64,000 nucleotides of DNA, taken from contig JAJEKB010021931.1 in the NCBI GenBank assembly GCA_022393335.1, positions 1,462,909 through 1,526,908 of the forward strand, in the 5' to 3' direction. This document shows positions 1 to 10,516 of this stretch, in pieces. This DNA comes from Macrotrachela quadricornifera (lineage: Eukaryota; Rotifera; Eurotatoria; Philodinida; Philodinidae). Made by a program: the position numbers and the translations under genes. The notes beneath the pieces were generated by a model. The model was not told where the DNA came from. It ran no database searches and worked only from the letters and a program-made list of their open reading frames with translations. Every line of letters begins with the position of its first letter. Position 1 is the stretch's first letter.

Positions 1-559
1 TTTGGCTTTTTGGCTACATCAGGGTAACCCCCCTTCAAATTATAATTATAAAATTTCATTTATATTCGAACTCGAATTAGGCAGCTACTCGCTTGAATGA
101 TAAATGTATACACGTATCAAAGGAAAAAAATGAAGTACGGATGAAATAGAAATCGGTTAATGTAGTGACAATTCAATAGAAATAATCTTTCTGTCTTCCA
201 TTCTGCTCCATATCAAAAAGAATAAGTCACGAGTAAAGCATCCATTAGTTTACAAACACATACTCCAGAAGAAAAATAGACTCTATCATATAACGCTCGT
301 TTCACGTAAACGTCATTCATTTTCCTTATACACTAGTGTGAAGAACGAAACATAGATAGAACTAGCGTTTTGGTACACACACAACTAGTTTTAAACATAT
401 AAGTAATACAACAGTTTTATTAACTGTTTTCGCGCCATCTTTAATATATTCATATAATAAAAAAATAACTAAAAATACATTTAATCAGCATTTTATTCTT
501 TAATGAGCGGATGTTTTTATTTAGTTTGAAAGAAGTACATTTAAAGTTCGTTGACTAAA
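1..559. other. no gene seen
   Basis: AT-rich sequence with no convincing reading frame, RNA gene or transposon end. The short frames here lie on homopolymer-rich DNA. Confidence 0.5.
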
Positions 560-1115
560 AAGAAAAATCTATTAAATGCAGAAAAACTTTCTTAAAGAAA
601 ATAAAATATAAAAAAAAAAGAAATATCGTCTTGATTATAGAAAAATGACGTTTGAAGTTAGTAAAGTGAGCTTTATATCTTCCGGTTAAAAAAAATTCGC
701 TAAGAGATAGAAATATCTTCCTACAAAAAAAAGGAACGTATGAAAAAAACAAAAATTCTATCGATTATAGAAAAATGATGTGTGAAATTAATAAAATGGA
801 CATAATTGTCCGCTAAAGAAGAGAAAAGTCCGCTGAGAAATAGAAAAATCCTCTTGGAAAACATAATGATAACACATCAATAAAAGAAAAATCCTTTTGA
901 TTGTAGAAAAGTGACGCTTTAAATTAGTAAAATGGACGTAATATCTGCTAAACAAAAAGAAAAGTCCGCTAAGAAATAGAAAAGTCCTCTTGGAAAACAT
1001 AATGATAACACATCAATAAAACAAAAATCCTGTTGATTATAGGAAAATGACGCTTTAGGTTAGTAGAATGGATCTAATATTCGTTAAGGAAAGTGAAAAG
1101 TCCGTTGAACAATGG
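560..1115. repeat. four-copy tandem repeat, period about 130-136 bp
   Basis: A diverged unit recurs four times. Its anchor word GATTATAGAAAAATGACG (or a one- or two-base variant) starts at 633, 763, 899 and 1035, giving spacings of 130, 136 and 136 bp. Each unit then carries a TTAGTAAAATGGAC-like block and a GAAAAGTCCGCTAAGAAATAG-like block. The third and fourth units are the closest pair, sharing the stretch ending CATAATGATAACACATCAATAAAA. Minus-strand frames across it (555-752, 788-1000) follow the repeat and are not genes. It lies just 5' of a Penelope-like remnant; whether it belongs to that element is unknown. Confidence 0.75.
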
Positions 1116-1222
1116 AACAGCGAAACATATTATCAGTGTAGCAGGCACTGTTATTTTTCCCGATTACTAAAATCCTTCTATTCACTGAGGGACATTGGGT
1201 AAAATGGACAATTTCTGGATCT

Positions 1223-2189
1223 TTGACAGCCCTCAATATCGATACAACACATTTCGACATACATTCCTTTTATTCCTTTAAGTTTTCTGTATTTTCTAGA
1301 TATATTGACGATATCTTTTTCACATCAAATGATTTCATTGAAAAACTACGAGTAATGTTAGAAGAGGTTAACAAATTTCATCCAAATATTAAATTAACCT
1401 ATAATATTCATAGTTGTATGTCTTTTCTTGATGTTCAAATAAGAAATGAAGATGGAAACTTAACTACATCTGTTTATCATACACAAGCAGCTGAACCTTA
1501 TGTTGTATTATTTAAATCTGATCATCCATGTCATATATTTGAGAATATAATTAGAAAAGCTCTTCTTTGATCTATACGTTGTTCATTCACATTGAAAGAA
1601 TTTAATGATGAACGACGAATCATTAAATTAATGCTATTATATAATGGGTAGTGCATCTACGATTCTATCAAAGACTAATATTTCTATTTTTTTTCTGTGT
1701 TATAGCTACCAGCCTAGATATATTCATCGATATTTTCAAAAATTTCTCGATATAAAAAAAGTAACCTCAACATCAATTGTACCAATGATTCATGATGCAG
1801 ACGAATATGATCAACTACGTCAACAATTAATAGCACTATCGACACGAAATGAATGTGTACGCGCTCTGAGAATGACCAGTCAAATGAATTACAATGAAGA
1901 ATAATCTTCATCTGATTCGTTAGTGCAATTAAAATTAGTAAAATGCCGAGAACATTCGAACTCATTAAAACCATTAATTCTTAATTATACATATAAGCAA
2001 CGTTTTGCCAACTACAAATCAACGATACATAAAAACTGGAACGATTTATTTAAACAAACACCAGTGGTAGAAACAAAACTTATCATTGGTACTCGTAATA
2101 ATCCAAATCTCACAAAGGAACTTATTCGTCGAAGTCTTTATGTAAAACTAGGAATTGAAACGCATATATCAAAAATACACTCCAATTAA
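1223..2189 (+). mobile_element. Penelope-like element, C-terminal RT remnant with an intron
   Basis: The 5'-truncated coding remnant holds the last part of a reverse transcriptase. Seen directly: the catalytic motif in FSRYIDDIFFTS, then the SFLDVQI and TTSVYHTQAAEPY motifs typical of Penelope-like RTs, and a conserved downstream region (LNYTYKQRF, TKLIIGTRNNPNLT). One frame runs through the segment if a 58-nt GT-AG intron at 1648-1705 is removed; the join restores YNGYQPRYIHR. Two nonsense codons break it, TGA at 1568-1570 (a probable CGA arginine) and TAA at 1902-1904, so the copy is dead. The N-terminal RT fingers are missing and I see no GIY-YIG endonuclease downstream. Introns inside Penelope-like elements are established for bdelloids and other animals. 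Family identity is firm; the subfamily is not assigned. Confidence 0.88.
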
Positions 2190-3926
2190 AATCTGTAACA
2201 AGCGTCTCACTAAACATTAAACATTATATCTATTTAAACGTTTTTTGTGTATCAAAAATATTCATCATTTAAAATCATTTCCTCTTGAAAATGAAATCTA
2301 TCACAATAGCACTAATCCTATACACATATTCATACTAAATTTCCTATATTCTAGACCAGAATATTCATAATCGCAATTCATCTTATATGGAATAATTTGA
2401 ATGAACATGTCAGAGTTAAAACTAATTGATGAGTCCCTTTAGGAAGTACGAAATCTGGATCTTGGTTTGCTTTACTCACCATATAAGATTTAACTATGAC
2501 AATAAATTATATCTTAATACTAGAGAGACATTGGAGGTCTTCTCTTGACCTTTATAACTTTCTGTACTTTTGGGATAGAAACTAATGTAGTTTGCTTCTG
2601 ATTCCAAATTTACCTGATGATGAACCCTTAAGCAAGGTTCAAAACGATCGTCGTTAGTAGCTTGGAATCCTCTTATGTATATTCACCCCTCAAGATAGCT
2701 CACGTAAAACGGTGGAAAAGCAGTGGACAACAATGTCTGTTTTTCATCGTTCAAGACAGTTTAGGGCGTAATTTTTGTCGAGTGGAATGATGAACCTAAG
2801 TTGCTTTAATAACATATAAAATTCTACTTTTGCATGATTGTCATAGTGATATCTCTAAACATGTCTTTCAACCTTGATCAGAAAACTAATCAGCTTATCA
2901 ATTAAAGTATTATGTTTCGTGGAAACGCTTGAACAAGTCAAAAGGGATTTTTTTAAAAATGAATATTGAATAAAAATTATGCATATTAAAAATTGTCTAA
3001 ATGATTGTCGTAAAATCGAAATTAAGAAAAATATTTTTAAGTTCGATGAAGTATAAAAAGTTTCGTATTTAAAGGAATTTCAATATTTAAAAAAATTATT
3101 TTCTATTTATTTCCGTTTCAAGATGCCTGAAATGAAAAATAGAGAAACTACCTGAAATGAGATTCTTTCCTCGAACGTGTATTATAACGAGAAGAGAAAA
3201 GAAAAAGGTCTCAAGGGAGAGAACATGCATCATCGTATTATCTATCTAGATGATTATTCAGATACAAACCAAGTTGAATGTTATTTATCAATGAGCATTA
3301 TGATCTTTTAACAAAGAATGCAACTAATATCAATCAAAAATATTGTGAGTGATTACTATTTCGATCTCCAATACTTCATCTTCTAGACTAACCATCACTT
3401 TATTTCTCAACCGAATTATTCTGACAATATGGACATTAGCAGAATCAAAATCTCAACGATGAATTAAACTAGACATAAAAGTGCTATTGTGGCTTAAGAG
3501 CTTTCCATTGAAATTGTCTCAACAATTCTTAATTTCGAAATGACCAAAAACTGTTTGATCTATTTTTATTCTATTTCCTTCTTGATAATACTTACATTGA
3601 TTCAATGTTCTATCTCCTTATCGTTGTCTGCTGACATGAAATCTAGATTACGAAAGTTAGTCTCATCCTCATACTCCTCAACATGTGCATTCATTTGAGC
3701 TGCTGTCCCTTAAACCAGAGATGGAACCGCTCTACTTTTTTGTACATTGGTATCGGTCCAAAAGAAATAGACCGCACCAATCTATTAGTAATCTATTGAT
3801 TGCCCTCGATTAATTTATTTTGTTAAAAATGTCCACAGAACGCAAAACTTGTTCATTTTACATCACAGTTCTTGGATAATGTTCTGTTATAGTTTATTTT
3901 CAAGATTGTACATAAAATATTGCCAT
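2190..3926. other. no gene seen
   Basis: AT-rich DNA after the Penelope-like remnant. I see no domain-bearing frame, structured RNA or repeat. The first few hundred bases may be 3' untranslated sequence of the retroelement, but nothing proves it. Confidence 0.45.
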
Positions 3927-4342
3927 CTAGTATACTGATTCAGACCGGTAGACCTTTCTTTGACCAGTAGACCTTTTTTTTGACAAGTAGACCGGTTTGA
4001 ACCTGTAGGCCGGCTTTTTGCCAGTGCCGAATCGGACCGAATTGGCTGATGACCAGTATTTGTTCCAACTTCGATTTGAGCTGCTTTCACTTGAACTGCT
4101 GTAAGTTGAGCTACTTTCAGTGCAGTAAACCGGTTTGAATCTGTAGACCGGCTTTTTACTGGTACGGAATCGGACCGAACCGGCCGATGACCGGTACTTG
4201 TTCCATCTTCCACTTGAACTACTTTCACTTGAACTGCTTTCACTTGAACTCCTGTAAGTTGAGCTACTTTCAATACGTTCACGCCTATGATGACGTTTAT
4301 TATATACTGGTAATACAAATTGTGGTTTGATTTTGGGCACCC
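3927..4342 (-). CDS. possible terminal exon of a Ser-rich repeat protein
   Basis: An open frame of about 138 codons contains two copies of a roughly 46-51 residue repeat: a Ser/Glu-rich stretch, WNKY.SSA.SVRF, then KKPVYRFKPVY or KKPAYRFKPVY. In DNA the copies lie 138 bp apart (ACCGGTTTGA at 3991 and 4129), so the tandem duplication keeps frame. No ATG opens the frame; its first possible start is GTG. On the minus strand it is preceded at 4343-4344 by ATATTTTACTTGTAG, a good splice acceptor, so it reads better as the last exon of a gene whose upstream exons I could not find. A second open frame overlaps on the same strand (3887-4318) but lacks the repeat regularity. The protein is unrecognised. 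It may instead be a coding-like minisatellite. Confidence 0.35.
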
Positions 4343-6580
4343 CTACAAGTAAAATATATCAGTAACGGCGAATAATACTGCTATTACTAACTGCTAGTTA
4401 CATGTGTCAATTCTAACGATAAACTAATACATATAATGCCAATATACTATGATGTTATAATCAATTTCCTTTATATGTATTTGAAAACAAACTTCGGGGT
4501 TAGCAGATGTAGATATTTATGGAGCGATCTTATAACCCCACTACACTCGGTAATGACTTTCCTAAATTAAATATTTGTGTAACGACCTTACAGTATCTAT
4601 TTTACATAACTACAACTTTAAGGTTGAGGAATTTGAATGAATTTGGGGTGATAATTTTCAGCATATTCATTTTGATACCTACCAAAGTTATGATATAGCA
4701 ACTGAATACCTATAAAGTCATTATCCTAAATCCGCTCGAATTTCTCAATTTCAAACATATAGTTATACTAAAGTAGATACTGTTAAGGTCATCGCCCCAA
4801 ATTCATTCACATTCCTTAACTTTGAATATATATAATTCTTCGGCTTATAAATAAATCATCGCTATTAGAGTAATGGTGTTTCGCGGTAAACCGCTACTCT
4901 TAAGTTAAATATCCTATGAATATTATGACTATTAGCTCTCATTACCCAATTTAATGGGATTATACCACTGATGCATTTTTGCATTAAATGAACAGAAAAA
5001 CTATAAAAGTTTTCATCGAATGCTTTATATATTCTCTAACAAAAATCTTACTTTTTATCTTGGGTTGAGTGTACAGTTTTAAACTGTGGTCTTGTGCATA
5101 AGACGAGTAAATCGCAGGCCATTGTCTCTCATTAGTGATTCTTTTAACCCGATTGGTAGTAAGTCGTAGGATCTCTGCAACATTACAGGGGCGCTTGATA
5201 TATCTAAAATACAATATATTTATTTAGTTTGGTAGTGCTTCGTACTCTTTTGCTAAAAAGCACCATTTTTCAATAATTTCTAGCTCGTATAAGTTATTAA
5301 ATGATGCTTTCGTCGTTTGATCAACCAACAGTTAGGATAAGTGCTTGTATGAAACTTATTGCCTTCAAAGACTTTTATTGATGAATGTTTTCAAACCAAG
5401 GTCTATACCTATCTTCTATAATATAGTGTAGCGTGAATCTATGTTTATTCTAGGTCAAATTGTGACTTAAGGTACGTTGTGACTAAGCAATTTTTTTCTT
5501 AAAATTAAGTCATCAAACATTTGATAAAAGAAGTTCTTTTTACGGACATAGTGTGCTATTGTTTTATGATCATATTGGTACAGAATGAAACATCTTAGAA
5601 TCTGTAGTTCGAGCTTGAGAATATCATCGTTTTGGTATTAGTAGAGTAAGAGTCAATATAAAGGATGAAAAATAGGTTCCAAGATTTAAAATATTGGAAA
5701 GATTTTGAGTGATGAAATCTGAGTTTTTTCTACCTTGACTTTGCGCTTCTATTAAAATGTATTCATACATACAAAGTTTTCATTGGGTTATTCCCTAGAC
5801 TAAATGTCTAGGCTTTGGAAAATGGTAAAGAAAGCGTTAGCCTGCATGTCTTTCCGCAACATGCTTTTAATACCTTTGTCTAACTCTAATTTATTTGTGA
5901 AAAATCAAGCTTGCCCTTTTTAAAAATGCCAAATACACTCCAAAAACGATGTTTCTTATGTTTTATTAGTGAGTATGTTTAGCTCATAATTATGGTCTTG
6001 AGCGTGCTTTCAAACGCGTTTTTTAAAATTTCTGTCTGTCTGAAGAGTGCATTTCTGGTTCTACTAAGTATGGTTCGAGTCTCGTGCAAATCTTACAAGG
6101 ATTAACTCTAGCTCCATAAGCATGTTCTGACTTAGATTCCAACCATCAAAATTTTTAACTATTCTAGTCGATCTTTGAAGCCTGTAGCAATCAGATTTTA
6201 GAGCGCGTCAATGGCTTCGAATAAGGACTGTCAAGATTATAGATTTTTTTAAAAAAGAAACGTCAAGTCAACAGAAAGTAACAATATTTACATGGAAATA
6301 TCACAAGAAAGTCATCGAGTGTAATATTGGATGGATGAGGATAATAAAAAATATCGGATTACAGTGTATGTGAAGTCAAGTTTTAGAGGTAATTTGAGAT
6401 ATTAAATAACAAGTTCCATATAGTTAAAGTTACTCGTAGACACTTTTACAATATTTCCACTTTGTTGATTGGATGATCGGAAGATGACATTAAAATATGT
6501 TTGGCGTTGTTGTGGATTTCCTTTACCACAAATTTTTCCCTATGACTTCTCATAACTTCCGAGAGAAAATCTCTAAATAC
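4343..6580. other. no gene seen
   Basis: No convincing coding frame or RNA gene. A 76-codon minus-strand frame at 4984-5214 has no recognisable features and I do not call it. Confidence 0.4.
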
Positions 6581-7081
6581 GACGATCCATTTCAAATCTG
6601 GTTTTGGCCATTCTGTAGCGCTTAGTGAGTACAACATGTGATATAAAGGGGTCATCCCCATACTGGGCTTTTAAGGAACTACGAGATATTACGAAGGGTG
6701 TCCCATAATAATTGTGGGTGATTGTTAATAATTTTTTTCATAGATACTTTATCTCGTTGTAGACGGCTGAAATTTTTATCGCATATATGACTAATCAAGA
6801 TCTTTTGTTTCTAAAGGTTTCAGCTCTATAGCTATAGCTGAGACCTTCAAAAACAAAAGAACTTGATTAGTCATATATGCGATAAAAATTTCAGCCGTCT
6901 ACAACGAGATAAAGTATCTATGAAAAAAATTATTAACAATTCACCCACAATTATTATGGGACACCCTTTGTGATACCTTGCAGTTCCTTAAAAGCCCAGT
7001 ATGGGGATGACCCCTTTATATCACATGTTGTACTCACTAAGCGCTATAAAATGGCCAAAACCAGATTTGAAAAGGATCGTC
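6581..7081. mobile_element. fold-back (palindromic) element, about 500 bp
   Basis: Two arms of about 245-250 bp are near-perfect reverse complements around a centre near 6835 (CTATAGCTATAG). The outer ends match as GACGATCC (6581) and GGATCGTC (7081). Inside, GGGTGTCCCATAATAATTGT (about 6698) pairs with ACAATTATTATGGGACACCC (about 6948). Twin reading frames starting MGMTPLYHMLYSLSA appear on opposite strands because of the palindrome and are not genes. No transposase lies inside. The core is homologous to the core at 15034-15430, but the outermost arm sequence differs. No target-site duplication was recognised. It is probably a non-autonomous DNA transposon or a hairpin-driven inverted duplication. 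Confidence 0.8.
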
Positions 7082-9465
7082 ACACTTGGGGACCCTCACT
7101 CGTTGGCTATGAATGATTCGTCCTATCCATACTTTATATTTAGACCTCTACTCTCCATGAATTTAGTGTCGATATTATTCTCTCTTCTGTTGTCTACATT
7201 TGTTATTTTACAAAGTATTTTAATAAACTATCCCGTTCTCTTTTTCGATAATGAGTTCTAGGTAGAACATTGGATGGTACGTTATTTTGATAACTTCAAC
7301 CATATCCAACTCAAACTTCAATAACATATATTCTACTCTGCCATGCACAAATTTTTTCGTCCGCTATTTTGTTCTGCCCTGCGTGTTTATCAAGCAATCA
7401 TCAAACTTGCCGTGCTCTATTGTAAAAGCGCTATAACGACACAAACTATCTTGAAAGTGAGGATAAAAATGAAAATCTTCATTTACCCTCATCCTTTCCC
7501 CGCTTCCACCCTCACATCCTCGTCGTTTCATTGCTTCAAAAATGTTGATGATTAACACAGACTGAAAGAAATATTCGATATTTCAAATTCGATTCGAGCC
7601 TGTTCGGCGCTTGAGATTTATTCAAATTGATATCGGTTTGCTTCGATTCAGTTAAGTAGTTTTTCAATTGGCCTCAACTGGGTGCAGGTATCTTGAATGT
7701 AATTTCGGATTAGTTGAATAAGTTTGAAAAGTTTCCGAACCATTTTGATTCGGATGTCAAAAAATCCTAACCACCCTCATCTCTGCCGTATGTTCAATTA
7801 GTAAAAGCAAATTTATTCTTAATTTTAATTTTGTCTTATATTAAATAAATGTGAAAATCTTGGATTTAAACCTGAGGGTTATGTGTACTTCAAAAGTAGA
7901 AAGAATTGACGATAAATTGATTTTGATCGAACTGTCTAAAAACGAGCTATCTTGAGTCTATGCTCAACATTTTGGCCTTGTCTCGTAAACGGCTTGGCCG
8001 TTTGAGCTCGGAAACGTCTTAATTTGACAAAACACAGTTTAGTCTACAAATTCATTCTGCTCAAGTTAGTACGATATGGGATAGAAGAAGTGCTATAGGT
8101 CAAAAACTGCGTAAATCCTAAGAAATATTACATTCCAGGGAGGTAGTATTTTGGACTTTTCTCACGTTGTGCACAAGGTCCTTGACTTCTTTTTCTGCCA
8201 GACATAGGTCTCGTCAAAACACATCTCTTGACACTAAATTGTAAGGATAAAAAGAACCGGGAAGCTAAGTTAGCACGGATCCTACTACAGGCGACCCTAT
8301 TTAGTGCCCATTGACTCTACTCCCAGAGTGATGCAATTTCTTTAGAAATCACAAAAACTGAGTTCAGATTCGTGTTCAGCTAGAAAAACTAGTTAGGAAG
8401 AGTTATCTCAGGATAGATTTGTACTTGTATCTAGTGAGATTCCGTTCATTATCAACCTCATGAATCTACAAGAGATATATGATAGATATAGGTATCAGTA
8501 TTTTCCTAATAAATCACCAATATAAATAGCTATCGAGTTCGGGTTTTTACCTTTCGATAATCCTTTTGACTAGCTACACAACCAGGCATTTGAGAAATCC
8601 CAAAACTACTGGTCATCTAAGACATATCTAGGTAAATTGATTTCTGGATGCAATTTTTATGCATTTTGGGATCCTCTTTAGGCAAATTTTAATTTAAAAC
8701 ACTACGGTTTGGTTCAAGCCTAATATCAAATTCGAAATCAGCGTTAAAAATTGAGTCGGTTCATATATATTTTAAATAATTCTGAAAAAAATATTTTTTT
8801 GAAAAAATCGCCTTGTACCTCCTTCAGAAATGGTCTGGTCAACAATGACATTTTTTTGCAATAACTCAACCATTTCCTGGTGAAATATTTTCATCTCCTA
8901 ACTCGACCGAGATATTGATCAGAAAATTTTGTGTACAAAATTTCATTACAATCGGATGTAGTTGTGAAGAGTTATAGTGTAAACGGACGAACACCCTGAC
9001 TGATAATAGAGTGCACTCGCTTTTTGACTACACAAAAAGGTTTTGTAGGGTAAAGTTTCTGTCGTGTGTTCAGTGGAAAAACCTTCAAAGGTTTCATAGA
9101 ACCGAGAAATTGTTTTTTACGCAATTCAACGCAGTTGGAAGCTTTTTCCGTATTTATCATAATGCATATTTTAGAATGTATCCTTCAGCCAAACCGGATC
9201 GAGTCGAATCAAAATTTATGCAATTCGTATTGGCATCGGTTACCTATACTGTATGCTATGCAAGGTGAATGCATCTACCGAATCTCCATTGGTTCTTGTA
9301 GCTTCTATCATATCAGATATATGCAAGATTCATATGTTCCACTTTCTTATGAGCTCAATTTCCATGAAAGCAAATGTGATTACCTCTTGATTGTAAAATT
9401 TGTTCATAGAAAAGGGTGACTTTTTCATCTAACTATTAGAAGCTTTTTGATAATGGCAGCATTTC
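7082..9465. other. no gene seen; probable degraded repeats
   Basis: No domain-bearing frame. Around 8860-9000 the words ATTTTGTGTACAAAATTTCATTACAATCGG and GAAGAGTTATAGTGTAAACGGACGAACACCC read like a degenerate transposon end, but no partner was found. Frames at 9011-9419 lack recognisable features. The 3' end of the caspase-like gene, if it has another exon, would fall here; I could not identify one. Confidence 0.4.
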
Positions 9466-10225
9466 CTACCTTAGAAGACAACTTGTATAATAACTGTTTC
9501 GATGGCCCGCTATTTCCTCAGAGCTTTTGTTTGCTTGACATGGAAAAGCAATGTAAGTGTTCTTTAGCGTTCGTTCATCAATTTGTGCCATGCCATTGTA
9601 ACGATGATTGCGACAGCAATCGAGGAATATCACAGTACCATATGGTTCTTGTTTCATAATTAAACTTAGAATATGATGAACACCTATTTTTACATTATCT
9701 ATTCCTGTTACGTAGTTCTTTCCGTTTGTTTGGCAGCCATGACCGGCAAAATAGAAGACAACCAGATCATTACGAGATATTTTTGAAGCGAATTCCAAAA
9801 TAATTTGTATCATCTCTTGAGCTTTCTTGTTGTACATAATATACACATTAAAATTGAGATCTCGCAAAGCTGTACCCAGGTCGTGGGCATCATTTACACA
9901 GCACCGAAGTTTATTTGCTAAAGAATATCATGAGAAAATGTATGAGTGAGGTGAAGTGTGTTCCTGTAATGCAAGGCTGACTATGAACAAAATGACGAGT
10001 CAACTCCCCTATGCATGCTAGCCAACTCTGAGCTATAGCTACACATACCAAAATACGATACCCTTATGTTCAACACTGGCACAATGAAAAACACATGATA
10101 TGTCAATTACCTTCATAATTATTGTTGCCAAAAAGTAATGCCCATTTCTTGTATTTGTTTCCACGTAAGTGCCAGTCATGAGACACTATAGAACTTTGAC
10201 GTCTTGGAACACTGAATTGATTCAT
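9466..10225 (-). CDS. caspase-like (peptidase C14) protein, two exons
   Basis: Cysteine peptidase-like protein of the caspase/metacaspase fold. Exon 1 is 10225-10111 (ATG at 10225) and exon 2 is 9917-9466. The intron 9918-10110 (193 nt, GT-AG, phase 1) joins WALLFGNNNYE to ANKLRCCVNDAHDLGTAL, the classic N-terminal caspase strand and CVNDA segment. The predicted protein is 188 residues. The catalytic His is in FYFAGHG (about residue 98) and the catalytic Cys in FLDCCR (about residue 140), so the active dyad is intact. The usual C-terminal strands are short or missing. The stop lies in AG|GTAGGA, which is also a splice-donor sequence, so another exon is possible. Otherwise the gene is truncated. 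Caspase-like genes act in cell death or immunity; the role here is inferred from the fold only. Confidence 0.78.
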
Positions 10226-10516
10226 CGGCAAAATATTCTAAATGAAATATAGACGAGAGAAAATTCTCATTTCGTAAAATAATAAGCAACGAATTGATTA
10301 TGTCGCTTCCTGACTTTAAAACGTTCACGTAGTTCAATATGATGTACAAGGAATCCAAAGTCATCTTTATTATCAGTAGAACAAATCTCTTATACTCATG
10401 ATGGTAAGCTTATCAGTAGTGAAATGGGTACATGATTCAAATTTCAAGACTTTCAATTGTCATCGTTTACATTATATGCTTACGACCGACTATTTGTGAA
10501 TTAATATATAGTTATT
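10226..10516. other. upstream region of the caspase-like gene
   Basis: Short AT-rich interval between the caspase-like start codon and an inverted-repeat element. No promoter motif is firm enough to call. Confidence 0.4.

Noticed and set aside
1..1200. Telomeric (TGTGGG-type) repeats near the Penelope-like remnant
   Set aside because: None seen. The tandem repeat has a 130-136 bp unit and is not telomeric in sequence.
1714..1974. 86-codon minus-strand frame
   Set aside because: Antisense shadow of the Penelope-like coding sequence.
6446..7261. Two opposite-strand frames both starting MGMTPLYHMLYSLSA
   Set aside because: They are the same sequence in the two arms of a palindrome, with no domain.
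9011..9419. Overlapping plus-strand frames of 85 and 117 codons downstream of the caspase-like gene
   Set aside because: No motif and low coding quality. I also looked here for a third caspase exon and found nothing convincing.
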